A DNA stretch of 52,782 bases from Acidobacteriota bacterium (GCA_018969685.1 JAGWXX010000005.1:1-52782), one strand, 5' to 3'. Shown: positions 20,027 through 28,932, counted from the stretch's first letter. Made by a program: numbers and translations. Notes: generated by a model not told the origin, from the sequence alone.

Positions 20027-20790
20027 GACATCACCCCGAGCTCGACGAGCAGGTCCACGACTGCGGGGGCGGCCTCGGGGCCGGTGCCGATGATCTGCAC
20101 GTTGCTCACGCGCTCCGGCGGCCGCTGCAGCTGCACCATGCGCAGTCCGCCCTCGCCCGCCTGGGCCTCGGTGCGGACCACCTCGGCCTTCTTCGAGGCG
20201 AGCCGACCCTTCATCGTGGGGTAGCGGGGGAGGTTGATGCCCTCCTTCACGCCCACCGCGGCCGGCATCGGCAGCCGGTAGCGCTCGATGCCGGCGTCGG
20301 CCTCGCGCTTGACGACGGCGTGGCCGTCCTCGATCTCCAGGCCCTTCGCGCCGTTGACCATCGGCCGTCCGAGCGAGAGCGCCGCGCGGATGCCCACCTG
20401 GTAGCCGCACGAATCGGCCGACTCGTTGCCGAAGAGCACCAGGTCGAAGGCGCCGTCCTGCGCCTCGATCGCGCCGACGACGGTCGCGATCGCGCGCGCG
20501 GTGCGTTGCGGATCCCAGTCGGAGGCGTCGATCGGCACCAGCACCGCCTTCGCGGCGCCGACGCTGACGGCGGTGCGCAGCTGCTCCTCGGCCTCGGCCG
20601 GGCCGAGCGTGAGCACGGTCACCTCGCCGCCGTGCTGCTCGACGAGCTGCACGGCGGCCTCGACCGCGCACTCCTCGTGCGGGCTCACGGTGAAGCCGAG
20701 GAACGCCGTGTCGACGGCCTGGCCGTCCGCGGTGATGTTGATCCTCGCGCCCGGTGCAGGCACCCGCTTGACGCAGACGAGGATGCGCAT
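20023..20790 (-). CDS. etfB: Electron transfer flavoprotein beta subunit
   Basis: 255 residues. It begins MRILVCVKRVPAPGA, with SPHEECAVEAAVQL, LFGNESADSCGYQVG and the YPTMKGRLASKK signature segment near residue 195. It binds AMP and pairs with EtfA. The ATG overlaps the stop of the upstream DMGDH-like gene (ATGA) and its own stop overlaps etfA, so the three are coupled. This supports the second DMGDH-like enzyme as a direct electron donor to this ETF. Confidence 0.95.
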   Translation of the reverse strand: MRILVCVKRVPAPGARINITADGQAVDTAFLGFTVSPHEECAVEAAVQLVEQHGGEVTVLTLGPAEAEEQLRTAVSVGAAKAVLVPIDASDWDPQRTARAIATVVGAIEAQDGAFDLVLFGNESADSCGYQVGIRAALSLGRPMVNGAKGLEIEDGHAVVKREADAGIERYRLPMPAAVGVKEGINLPRYPTMKGRLASKKAEVVRTEAQAGEGGLRMVQLQRPPERVSNVQIIGTGPEAAPAVVDLLVELGVMS

Positions 20791-23333
20791 CAGCTCTTCA
20801 TCCGCGCATCGGTCGGGTCGAACAGCGGGGTGCTGCCGACGCGCGCGACGCGGACGGGGAACAGCTCGTTCATGTACATCACCCGGAGCTCGTTGCCCTC
20901 GACGGCGTGCTCCGGCGGGAGGTAGGCCATCAGGAGGTACGTGCCGAGCGACGGCGCGGCGCCCGCGGTGGTGACGCGCGACACGCGGCCCTTCGCGTCG
21001 ACGATGCGCTGGCCGTCCTTGGTCAGGATGGGCTCGTTGCCGCCGGTCGGGAAGCGCTTCATGCCCTTCGCGTTGCGGTGGTCGAGGATCTCGAGCGTGC
21101 ACATCGTGGTGACCGGCTTCTCGTCGCGGGCCTTCAGGTACGCGGCCTTGCCGATGAAGTCGGCCGACTTGACCTTCGGGCGGGCGAGCCCGGCCTCGAC
21201 CGGGGTGTACTCGCTCTCGAGCTCGGCGCCCATGAGGCGGTAGCCCTTCTCGATGCGGCCCGTGACGGCGTAGACGCCCATGCCCACCGGGATGATGCCG
21301 AACTCGCGGCCCGCCTCGGCGATCGAGTCCCACAGACGGAGGCCGTGCTCCATCTTCGTGTAGACCTCCCAGCCGTTCTCGCCGACGTAGGAGATGCGGA
21401 ACATCCAGCACGGCACGCCGTCGATCAGCACCTCGCGCACCGACCCGTACGGGAAGGCCGCCTGCGAGACGTCGGTCGGGACGAGCCGCTTCTCGGCGTC
21501 GAGGTTGCGGACGGCCTTGGCCATCGTCTTCTCGGCGTTCGGTCCCCACACGCCGATGGTGCAGAGGGAGGACGACATGTCGGTGAACGTCACCGATCCG
21601 TCGGTCGGCATGTGGCGGGTGAACCAGTACTTGTCGCGTCCACCGTCGAACGCGCCGGTGATGACGCGGAAGTGGTCGGCGGCGAGCCGCATGATCGTGA
21701 GGTCGCCGCGGAACCCGCCGCCCGGCGTGAGGAGCGGCGTGTAGACCGAGCGGCCGACCGGCACGTCGACGTTGTTCACGCACACGTACTGCAGGAACGC
21801 CATCGCGCCGGGACCCGTGAAGTCGAACTCGTTGAACGCGGTCAGGTCGACCATGCCCACCGACTCGCGCATCTGCAGGTGCTCGGCGTTCGTGATCGGC
21901 GACCACCAGCGCGCGTCCCACTCGTGCTCGCGCGGCGCGCAGGCCTCGGGGAACTTCTTCGTCAGGTGCTCGTTGCTGGCGAACCACTGCGGGCGCTCCC
22001 AGCCGCGCGCGTCGAAGAACGTCGCGCCCAGCTCCTTCTCGCGCGGCCAGAACGGGCTGCGGCGCATGTCGCGCTGCGACGCCCACTGCTCGCGGGGGTG
22101 CACGATGCCGTACGTCTTGTTGAAGTGCTCGTCGCAGCGGGCGTAGATGTGGTGCTCCGTGCGCTCGTGCGCGTAGAAGCGGCTGATGTCCGACGAGTGC
22201 GGGTCGCACAGGTGCGGGTAGCCGTGGGTCATCCACTCGGCGACGAGCTGGGCGATGCCCGGTCCCTCCTTGATCCACACCGCGGCGGCCGACCACAGGT
22301 TGCGCACCTCGACGGTCTCGCCGAGCACCGGCATCGCGTCGGGAGTGAGGGAGAGGAGGCCGTTGATGGCGTACTTGATCTCGGCGTCGCCGAGCATCTC
22401 CATCAGCTCGATCGCCTGCTCCATCTGGGGGTCGAAGTCGTCCTGCGTGAGCGGCAGCTCGGTGGGCGACAGCGCCGACTCCTCGTTCGACGGGATGTCG
22501 TCGGGGTGCATGAAGATCGCGCGATGGGCGTACGAGCCGACCTCCATCGATCCCGCCGTCTGGCGCTCGTAGCAGAAGGTGTCCATGTCGCGGATGATCG
22601 GGTACGCGACCTCTGCGTTCGACTTCTGCAGGATGTCGATCGGCCCGACGTCGGCCATCTGGTGGACCGCGGGGGTCAGCGGGATGGTCGCGCCGGCCAT
22701 CTCGGCGATGCGCGGGCTCCACACGCCGCAGGCGATGACCACGTACTCGGCCTCGATGCGTCCCTTGGTGGTGGTGACGGCCTTGATCGTGCCGTTCTCG
22801 ACCTCCATGCCCGTCACCTCGGTGTTGGCGAACACCTTCAGGTGGCCGGCCTTCACGGCGCTCTCGCGCATGAGGGTGCCGGTCTGCAGCGAGTCGACGA
22901 CCGAGACGCTCGGGGTGTAGAAGCCGCCGAGGACGATCTTCTCGTTGATGAAGGGCACGAGCTCCTTGACCTGGGCGGGCGTGAGCAGGCGCGCGTCGAT
23001 GCCCCACGACTTGGCCGACGTCATTCGGCGGTTGAACTCCTCGAGACGCTCGGGGGTGCGGGCGACCTCGATGCCGCCGCAGGTGTTGTTCATGCCGTGC
23101 TCGACGTACTGCTGCTGCGACGCGAGCGTGAGGAGCGCCATCTCCTTGTTGTGGTCGGTCGGGAAGATGAAGTTCGACGCGTGGCCGGTGGATCCGCCCG
23201 GGTTGGGCAGCGGGCCCTTGTCGATGAGGACCATGTCGGTCCAGCCGAGCTTCGACAGGTGCCCGACGAGGCAGTTGCCGACGATGCCCGCGCCGATGAC
23301 GACGCACTTGGCCCGGGTGGGAAATTCGCTCAC
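20790..23333 (-). CDS. Dimethylglycine/sarcosine-dehydrogenase-like FAD oxidoreductase/GcvT fusion (2)
   Basis: 847 residues. FAD domain GAGIVG at 14-19 and GGSTGHASNF, with His51 at the covalent-flavin position. From about residue 460 the protein is GcvT-like (MVDLTAFNEFDFTGPGA, PVEAGL and the C-terminal barrel). It has the same architecture as the gene at 14958 but clearly a different subfamily, so the two probably act on different N-methyl amines (for example dimethylglycine and sarcosine). The start is GTG 23333, preceded by AGGGG 6 nt away. Together with etfB and etfA it forms an operon whose promoter faces a GntR regulator. An inverted repeat (23352-23372) lies in its leader. Confidence 0.88.
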   Translation of the reverse strand: MSEFPTRAKCVVIGAGIVGNCLVGHLSKLGWTDMVLIDKGPLPNPGGSTGHASNFIFPTDHNKEMALLTLASQQQYVEHGMNNTCGGIEVARTPERLEEFNRRMTSAKSWGIDARLLTPAQVKELVPFINEKIVLGGFYTPSVSVVDSLQTGTLMRESAVKAGHLKVFANTEVTGMEVENGTIKAVTTTKGRIEAEYVVIACGVWSPRIAEMAGATIPLTPAVHQMADVGPIDILQKSNAEVAYPIIRDMDTFCYERQTAGSMEVGSYAHRAIFMHPDDIPSNEESALSPTELPLTQDDFDPQMEQAIELMEMLGDAEIKYAINGLLSLTPDAMPVLGETVEVRNLWSAAAVWIKEGPGIAQLVAEWMTHGYPHLCDPHSSDISRFYAHERTEHHIYARCDEHFNKTYGIVHPREQWASQRDMRRSPFWPREKELGATFFDARGWERPQWFASNEHLTKKFPEACAPREHEWDARWWSPITNAEHLQMRESVGMVDLTAFNEFDFTGPGAMAFLQYVCVNNVDVPVGRSVYTPLLTPGGGFRGDLTIMRLAADHFRVITGAFDGGRDKYWFTRHMPTDGSVTFTDMSSSLCTIGVWGPNAEKTMAKAVRNLDAEKRLVPTDVSQAAFPYGSVREVLIDGVPCWMFRISYVGENGWEVYTKMEHGLRLWDSIAEAGREFGIIPVGMGVYAVTGRIEKGYRLMGAELESEYTPVEAGLARPKVKSADFIGKAAYLKARDEKPVTTMCTLEILDHRNAKGMKRFPTGGNEPILTKDGQRIVDAKGRVSRVTTAGAAPSLGTYLLMAYLPPEHAVEGNELRVMYMNELFPVRVARVGSTPLFDPTDARMKS

Positions 23334-23351
23334 GTGACACCCCCTGATGAG

Positions 23352-23372
23352 GTCCCGTCGTGCCGACGGGAC
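23352..23372. promoter_or_regulatory. 9-bp-arm inverted repeat in leader of the dehydrogenase-etf operon
   Basis: GTCCCGTCG, a 3-nt spacer TGC, then CGACGGGAC: a perfect inverted repeat 19 bp upstream of the GTG at 23333. It can be an RNA hairpin just before the ribosome binding site or an operator. Confidence 0.6.
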
Positions 23373-23377
23373 GCGGT

Positions 23378-23417
23378 CATTCGGTAATATATCAGTGCCA
23401 TATCAACCCGCCGAATG
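23378..23417. promoter_or_regulatory. GntR intergenic control region: TGATAT repeats inside an inverted repeat
   Basis: This A+T-rich island in a G+C-rich genome holds TAATAT (23385-23390, a possible -10 for gntR). It also holds two TGATAT copies on the minus strand (23394-23387 and 23405-23398) spaced 11 bp, one helical turn. They are flanked by the exact inverted pair CATTCGG (23378-23384) and CCGAATG (23411-23417). It lies between the divergent dehydrogenase operon and the GntR gene, where an autoregulated operator is expected. Confidence 0.55.
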
Positions 23418-23447
23418 GCGGTTGGCGAGCGTGGCGCGGAGGAACAG

Positions 23448-24107
23448 GTGAGCGAGTCGCTGAGCGAGCGGGCCTACCGCGCCATTCGCGACCTCATCGT
23501 CCGGGTCGACCTCGCACCGGGCGACGTGATCCGTGAGGACGACCTGCAGGAGCGTCTCGGCATCGGTCGGACGCCGATCCGAGAGGCGCTCCAGCGCCTC
23601 GCCCGGGACCAGTTCGTCACGGTCATCCCTCGCAGGGGGATGCTGGTCGCCGGCGTCGACGTCACCGAGCTCTCGATGCTCTACGAGACCCGCGCGATCC
23701 TCGAGCCGTACGCGACGCGGCTCGCCTGCGCGCGCGGGCGGGCGGAGCACTGGGAGGCGATGGCGGCGGCGATCGATGCGGCGCGGCGGCCGGGGACGTC
23801 GAACGACGACCTGATGGCGATCGACCGCACCTGCCACGAGATCGTCTGGGGCGCGTCGGGAAACCGCTTCCTCACCGACACCCTCGACATGCTGTACGCG
23901 CAGAGCGACCGTCTGTGGCACCTGTACCTCGCCGACGTGTCCGACATGCGCCACGCGGTCGAGGAGCACGCGGAGATCCACGGGGCACTGGTCGCGGGCG
24001 ACGCCGAGCGCGCCGCGTCGCTCGCCGAGGCGCACATGCGGGCCTTCGACGAGGAGATCACGCGCGCCGTGCGGCGCCGGCTCGTGCCGCCGCTCGCGGC
24101 CCTCTGA
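23448..24107 (+). CDS. GntR-family regulator, FCD subfamily
   Basis: 219 residues. N-terminal winged helix: LSERAYRAIRDLIVRVDLAPGD, LQERLGIGRTPIREALQRL. C-terminal FCD ligand domain with Asp/His residues (YETRAILEPYA, CHEIVWGASGNRFL, HAEIHGALVAGD) that often bind a metal and a small carboxylate. I prefer GTG 23448 to ATG 23415, because GGAGGA lies 4 nt before the GTG while the ATG has no ribosome site and overlaps the operator region. It is divergent from the dehydrogenase-etf operon and probably represses it in the absence of a substrate such as a methylated glycine. Confidence 0.88.
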   Translation: MSESLSERAYRAIRDLIVRVDLAPGDVIREDDLQERLGIGRTPIREALQRLARDQFVTVIPRRGMLVAGVDVTELSMLYETRAILEPYATRLACARGRAEHWEAMAAAIDAARRPGTSNDDLMAIDRTCHEIVWGASGNRFLTDTLDMLYAQSDRLWHLYLADVSDMRHAVEEHAEIHGALVAGDAERAASLAEAHMRAFDEEITRAVRRRLVPPLAAL

Positions 24108-24114
24108 GAATCGG

Positions 24115-25056
24115 CTAGTCGCGCGGTTCGCCGCGGTTCTGCACGTGCTGGAAGCCGAAGCGTCCCTTGATGCAGAGGTTGCCGTGCGTGACCGAGTGGT
24201 CGCTCGGCGAGGTCACCTTGACGATCTCGTTGTCCTGCACGTGCAGCGTCAGAGAGCAGCCGACCCCGCAGTAGGGGCACACGGTCGTCACCTGCGACTG
24301 GTCCTCCTCGCGCCACGTGCCGTCGGCGCGCATCGCGTGCTCGGACGAGAACATGAGCGCGCCGGTCGGGCAGACCTGGATGCAGTTCCCGCAGTAGACG
24401 CAGGCGGAGTCGGGCAGCGACACGTCGAACTCGGTCGAGATGCGCGCGTCGAACCCTCGGCCCGCCACCGCGATGGCGAAGGTGTTCTGCCACTGCTCGC
24501 CGCACGCGTCGACGCACTGGTAGCAGAGGATGCACTTCGAGTAGTCGCGCACGTACAGCTCGTTGTCCACCTTCACCGGCTGGTGCACGTTCGACGCCAC
24601 GGTGCCGTCCGCCGGCTCGTGGTGCCCGGTCACGGCGTCGTCGCGCCCGGAGCCCGGCTGCGCGGCGGGGCCGTGACGGTCGGGCTGCGCGCCGTACTCG
24701 GCGTTCCAGCGTGCGACGTTGCGCGTGAGCGACAGGTCGACCGACGAGCCGAGCAGCTCGAGCACCATGCGCCGGCTGTGGTCGACGCGCTCCGACCGGG
24801 TGACGACCTCCATGCCGGCCTCCACCTTGCGCGAGCACGACGGCACCAGCACGCGCGATCCCGTCACCTCCACCATGCACACGCGGCAGGCGTTCTTCGG
24901 GGTGATGGTGTCGCCGTAGCAGAGCGTCGGCACTTCCTTGCCCATCGACCGGCAGGCGTCGAGGATCGTCGACCCCTCGGCGACGCTGACCTGTTCCCCG
25001 TCGATGGTCAGTGCGACCGCGCGGCGCACGCTCAGTCCCGTGACGGTGTCGGTCAT
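24115..25056 (-). CDS. Formate dehydrogenase, split N-terminal iron-sulfur subunit (NuoG-like)
   Basis: 313 residues that equal the N-terminal third of a normal NAD-dependent formate dehydrogenase alpha subunit. In order: [2Fe-2S] ferredoxin domain (Cys46, 57, 60, 74), two ferredoxin clusters (CILCYQCVDAC and CVYCGNCIQVCPTG), then the [4Fe-4S] motif of the Mo-bis-PGD fold (CPYCGVGC, later NLCIKG). It stops at GFQHVQNRGEPRD, exactly where the catalytic domain normally begins. That catalytic part is encoded separately at 26878-28806. ATG 25056 overlaps the preceding gene (ATGA). It carries electrons between the pterin site and the NuoEF-like subunit. Confidence 0.9.
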   Translation of the reverse strand: MTDTVTGLSVRRAVALTIDGEQVSVAEGSTILDACRSMGKEVPTLCYGDTITPKNACRVCMVEVTGSRVLVPSCSRKVEAGMEVVTRSERVDHSRRMVLELLGSSVDLSLTRNVARWNAEYGAQPDRHGPAAQPGSGRDDAVTGHHEPADGTVASNVHQPVKVDNELYVRDYSKCILCYQCVDACGEQWQNTFAIAVAGRGFDARISTEFDVSLPDSACVYCGNCIQVCPTGALMFSSEHAMRADGTWREEDQSQVTTVCPYCGVGCSLTLHVQDNEIVKVTSPSDHSVTHGNLCIKGRFGFQHVQNRGEPRD

Positions 25057-26855
25057 GGCTGCAGCACCCCCAGGCGGGCGATCGCCGATTCGATCGCGTT
25101 GTTTGCGGTCTGTCCGAGCCCGCAGATGCTGGCGTCGCGCATCACGCGCCCCACGTCGCGCAGGAGCGCCAGGTCGCCGGGGGTCGTGCCGCGTGCGAGC
25201 CGCGAGACGATCTCCTCCTGGCGCACCGTGCCGACGCGGCAGGGCACGCACTGGCCGCACGACTCGTCGCGGAAGAACGCCGCGATCCGGCGGAGCTGGT
25301 CGACCATGTCGACGGAGCGGTCGAGCACGAGCACGACGCCCGAGCCGAGCGTCGCGCCGGCCGCGCGCGTGGCCTCCATCGTCAGCGGCAGGTCGAGGTC
25401 CCCGGGTCCGACGAAGCCGCCCGCCGCGCCGCCCAGCAGCACCGCGCCCAGCTCGCTGCCGTCGCGCATGCCGCCGGCGAGGCCGATCAGGTCGCGCAGC
25501 GTCGGGCCGAACTCCACCTCGTAGACGCCGGGCTCGCGCACCGCCCCCGACACGCAGAAGAGCTTCCGCCCCTTGGATCCCTCGCTGCCCTGCGCGGCCC
25601 ACTCCGCGCCGCCGCGCAGCAGGATGTGGGGCACGTTCACGAGCGTCTCCACGTTGTTGATCACCGTGGGCTTGCCGAACAGGCCCGACTCGACGGGGAA
25701 GGGCGGCTTGTTGCGCGGCTCGCCGCGGTACCCCTCGATCGAGTTGAAGATCGCCGTCTCCTCGCCGCAGATGTAGGCGCCCGCGCCGCGGATGATCGTG
25801 ACGTCGAAGGCGAAGCCCGCGCCGAGCACGTCGTCGCCCAGCAGGCCCGACCCGCGGCAGGCCGCGATGGCGCGCTCGAGGCTCGCGAGCGCCCGCGGGT
25901 ACTCGCCACGGAGGTAGATCCACCCGTGGGCGCAGCCCGTCGCGTAGGCGGCGATGGTCATCGCCTCGATCAGCGAAAACGGGTCGCCCTCCAGCACGAC
26001 GCGGTCCTTGAAGGTGCCCGGCTCGCTCTCGTCGGCGTTGCACACGAGGTGGTGGGGGGCCGCCGGCTGGCCGGCGACGGCCTGCCACTTGCGTCCGGTG
26101 GGGAACGCGGCGCCGCCGCGGCCGACGAGACCCGATGCAGTCACCTCGGCGACCACGGCCTCGGGCCCGATCTCGATCGCGCGCGCGAGTGCGCGGTAGC
26201 CGTCGTGCGCGCGGTAGTCGTCGAGCGACGAGGGGTCGACGCGGCCCACGCGCCCGAGCAGCACGAGCGTCGAGTCCCCCCGCGCCACCTGCGGGGTGGC
26301 CGAGGCGACCGCGGACTCGGCCGACGGCCATGCGCCGCCGGCGAGTGCGGCGAGTTCGCCCGTGGCGAGCGGCGCCGCGAGCTCGTGGCGGACCGTCGCC
26401 CCGGCCTCCATCACCAGTGCGGCAGGGGCCCGCTCGCACGCACCGAGGCACGGCGACGGGTGGACGCCCTCCGGCAGGTCCTCCTCGCGCGGCCCGCCCA
26501 TCGCGCGGCAGGCGAGGTCGACGCACGCGTGCACCTGGCGGCGCTCGCGCGGCTCCATCGAGAACAGTGCGTAGAAGCTCGCGACGCCGTAGACCTCTGC
26601 GGGGGCGACGTCCATGCGCTCGGCGACGTAGTTGATGGCGCCGCGGCTGATCCAGCCGATGCGGTCGTTGACCGAGTGCAGGACGGGGAGCAGCTGGTGG
26701 CGGATGCCCCGGAGCGCCTCGCCGCCGCGGACCGCGCGCAGGTTCGTCCCGCCCCTCAGCGCGCCGGGCTCGTCGGGTGCAGGGGCGCCGATCACGGCGT
26801 CGACAGCGGCGCGCTCCCCGCTCGTGGCGACCGACGACGAGATCTTCAGGTCCAC
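25053..26855 (-). CDS. NAD-dependent formate dehydrogenase, NuoE-NuoF fusion (diaphorase) subunit
   Basis: 600 residues. Residues 1-170 resemble NuoE, with two Cys pairs for [2Fe-2S] (CVDLAC and CLGAC). The rest is NuoF: GRGGAAFPTGRKW (FMN/NAD), NADESEPGTFKDR, GAGAYICGEETAI, and the C-terminal [4Fe-4S] motif SCGQCVPCRVGT with a further Cys in SICGLG. It reduces NAD+ with electrons from formate. The start is GTG 26855, 22 nt after the catalytic-subunit stop; its end overlaps the next gene. Confidence 0.92.
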   Translation of the reverse strand: MDLKISSSVATSGERAAVDAVIGAPAPDEPGALRGGTNLRAVRGGEALRGIRHQLLPVLHSVNDRIGWISRGAINYVAERMDVAPAEVYGVASFYALFSMEPRERRQVHACVDLACRAMGGPREEDLPEGVHPSPCLGACERAPAALVMEAGATVRHELAAPLATGELAALAGGAWPSAESAVASATPQVARGDSTLVLLGRVGRVDPSSLDDYRAHDGYRALARAIEIGPEAVVAEVTASGLVGRGGAAFPTGRKWQAVAGQPAAPHHLVCNADESEPGTFKDRVVLEGDPFSLIEAMTIAAYATGCAHGWIYLRGEYPRALASLERAIAACRGSGLLGDDVLGAGFAFDVTIIRGAGAYICGEETAIFNSIEGYRGEPRNKPPFPVESGLFGKPTVINNVETLVNVPHILLRGGAEWAAQGSEGSKGRKLFCVSGAVREPGVYEVEFGPTLRDLIGLAGGMRDGSELGAVLLGGAAGGFVGPGDLDLPLTMEATRAAGATLGSGVVLVLDRSVDMVDQLRRIAAFFRDESCGQCVPCRVGTVRQEEIVSRLARGTTPGDLALLRDVGRVMRDASICGLGQTANNAIESAIARLGVLQP

Positions 26856-26877
26856 GGCGGCGCCAGCGTAGTGCTGG

Positions 26878-28806
26878 CTAGTCGCCGGCCACCGCAGCCT
26901 CCAGGCGCTCGATGCGCACTGCGGCGGCCTTGAACTCGGCGGTGCCCGACTTGGGGTCGACCGCGTCGATCGTGAGGAGGTTGGTGTTCACCTCGTCGGG
27001 GAAGTGCATCGTCATGAAGACGAGCCCCGGTCGCAGCGCGGGGTCGACGCGCACGGGTGCGGTCACCGCGCCGCGCGGCGAGGCGATGCGCACGACCTCG
27101 CCGTCGGCCACCCCGAGCGACGCGGCGTCCTCCGGCGAGACGTCGACGGTCTCGCCGAAGCGCAGCGGGCTGGAGAATCCGCCCGACTGCACGCCCGTGT
27201 TGTACGAGTCCAGCCGGCGGCCGGTCGTGAGGCGCAGCGGGAACTCCGGCGTGCACGACTCCACGGGTGGTTCGTCGACCACCACGCTGAACGGCGCGAG
27301 ACGCCCGCGGTCCTCGGGCCGCTCGGCCCACAGGCGGCCGTGCAGGAAGGTCGGCTCGAGCGCATCCTCCGAATAGCACGGCCACTGGATGCCGCCGAGT
27401 TCCTCGAGCCGTGCATACGTCATGCCACGGTGCATCGGCGACAGGCTGCGCAGCTCGTTCCAGACGTCCTCGGAGCTGCGGTTCGGCCAGTCGTGGCCCA
27501 TCGCGCGGGCGAGCTCGACGATGATCGCGATGTCGTCGCGCGCTCCGCCCGGCGGGTCGATCGCCTTGCGCACGCGCTGCACGCGGCGCTCCGAATTGGT
27601 CACCGTGCCCTCCGCCTCGCACCACGATGCGGAGCCCGGGAGCACGACGTCGGCGAGCTCGGCGGTCTTCGTGAGGAAGATGTCCTGCACGACGAGGTGG
27701 TCGAGCGACTCGAGCAGGTGGACCGCGTGCGACACGTCCGCCTCCGACTGCGCGGGGTTCTCGCCGACGACGAAGAGCCCGGTGAGGCTGCCCTCGGACA
27801 TGGCCTCGAACATCTGGGTGAGGTTGCGTCCGTTTCGGGAGGGGATGACGGAGCCCCACGCGGCGTCGAACTTCGCGCGTGCAGCATCGTCCTCGACGTC
27901 CTGGAAGCCCGGCAGGCGGTTGGGCAGCGCGCCCATGTCGCCGCCGCCCTGCACGTTGTTCTGGCCGCGCAGCGGGTTGAGCCCCGCGTTCGGACGGCCG
28001 ACGTGGCCGCAGAGCAGCGCGAGGTTGATCAGCGACAGCACGTTGTCGACCCCGTTGTGGTGCTCGGTGATGCCGAGGGTCCAGCAGAGCTGCGCGGTCG
28101 GGGCGGTCGCAAACGCGTGGGCGAGCTCGCGGATGGCGCCGGCCGGCACGCCGGTCACGGCGCTGCCGCGCTCCAGCGTCCACTCCTCGACGGACGCGGC
28201 ATACGCCTCGTAGTTGGAGGTGGCGCGCTCGATGAAGCCGCGGTTCGCGAGCCCGGCATGGATGATCTCCCGGGCGATGGTGTTGGACAGCGCGATGTCG
28301 GTGCCGACGTCGAGTCCGAGCCACAGGTCGGCCCACTGGGCGGTCTCGCTGCGCCTCGGGTCGACGACGTAGAGCTTCGCGCCGTTGCGCACGCCCTTGA
28401 GCACGTGGTGGAAGAAGATCGGGTGGGCCGCGCGGGCGTTCGAGCCCCACATCACGATCAGGTCGGTCTGCTCGACCTCGCTATACGACGACGTCCCGCC
28501 GCCTGCCCCGAAGACCGTGGCCAGACCGACCACGCTGGGAGCGTGTCAAGTTCGGTTGCAGGAGTCGATGTTGTTCGTGCCGACGACGGTGCGGGCGAAC
28601 TTCTGCAGCACGAAGTTCAGCTCGTTGGTCGACTTGGAGCACGAGAAGAAGCCCATGGCGTCGGGGCCGCGCTCGGCGACCACCCGGCGGAACCCCTCGG
28701 CTGCCCGGCCGAGCGCCTCCTCCCACGAGGCGGGACGCAGCACGCCGCCGTCGCGGACGAGTGGCTGGGTGAGGCGCTGCAGCGGTGCGTGGCGGTGCCG
28801 TGGCAT
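26878..28806 (-). CDS. Formate dehydrogenase catalytic subunit, selenocysteine-containing (UGA at 28546-28548)
   Basis: 642 residues if the in-frame TGA is read as selenocysteine. Residue 87 is the UGA, in the context SCNRT-U-HAPSV, which is the active-site U/C-H pair of formate dehydrogenases. After it come GLATVFGAGGGTSSY, LIVMWGSNARAAHPIFFHH, VVDPRR, GQNNVQGGGDMGALP and a C-terminal dinucleotide-cofactor domain (TGRRLDSYNTG). ATG 28806 was chosen because a -10-like box lies 6 nt upstream; a longer frame to 28878 exists. The protein lacks the N-terminal Fe-S domains, which are a separate gene at 24115. Standard gene callers would break it into 28546-28806 and 26878-28533. selA, selB, selC and selD are not in the window. 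Confidence 0.9.
28505..28548 (-). promoter_or_regulatory. Bacterial SECIS-like hairpin after the UGA codon
   Basis: Reading the minus strand: UGA, 11 nt, stem CGUGGUC, loop GGUCU, stem GGCCACG (28534 to 28516; one G-U pair), then a possible lower stem GCUCC/GGGGC. From memory, the E. coli fdhF SECIS also has GGUCU in its loop at nucleotides 19-23 after the UGA, the same offset. Nearby codons CGA, ACT, GCT and GGT are unusual for this genome, consistent with an RNA-structure constraint. Confidence 0.75.
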
Positions 28807-28812
28807 GGGCGA

Positions 28813-28818
28813 ATCGTA
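28813..28818 (-). promoter_or_regulatory. Putative -10 box (TACGAT) of the formate dehydrogenase operon
   Basis: On the minus strand TACGAT ends 6 nt before the ATG at 28806, the same leaderless layout seen at other genes here. It decides the start. Confidence 0.45.
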
Positions 28819-28872
28819 GGCGGCGACGCGCGCAATGCGCGGACGCACCCCGTCACGTTTCCGGACGCTCGG

Positions 28873-28907
28873 TAGCATTCGTCATTCGTCCGGCAGAGTC
28901 GCCGGAC
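28873..28907 (+). promoter_or_regulatory. fhs promoter box and leader hairpin
   Basis: TAGCAT (28873-28878) is a candidate -10. It is followed by the perfect inverted repeat GTCCGGC (28888-28894), loop AGAGTC, GCCGGAC (28901-28907), then AGGGGAG and the fhs ATG at 28933. The repeat would be a hairpin in the 5' leader about 25 nt before the start, or an operator shared with the divergent formate dehydrogenase operon. Confidence 0.5.
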
Positions 28908-28932
28908 CTTGTCTGCAGGGGAGAACAGGCAC

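Noticed and set aside
23415-23447. ATG 23415 as the GntR start
   Set aside because: No ribosome site, and it lies in the inverted repeat. GTG 23448 has GGAGGA 4 nt upstream and starts right before the winged-helix domain.
26878-28878. Formate dehydrogenase as a pseudogene broken by a stop
   Set aside because: The TGA is exactly at the Sec/Cys active-site position, the frame is unchanged on both sides, and a SECIS-like hairpin follows.
28546-28878. Longer N-terminus of the catalytic subunit from 28878
   Set aside because: The extra 24 residues match nothing, and the -10-like box is 6 nt before the ATG at 28806.
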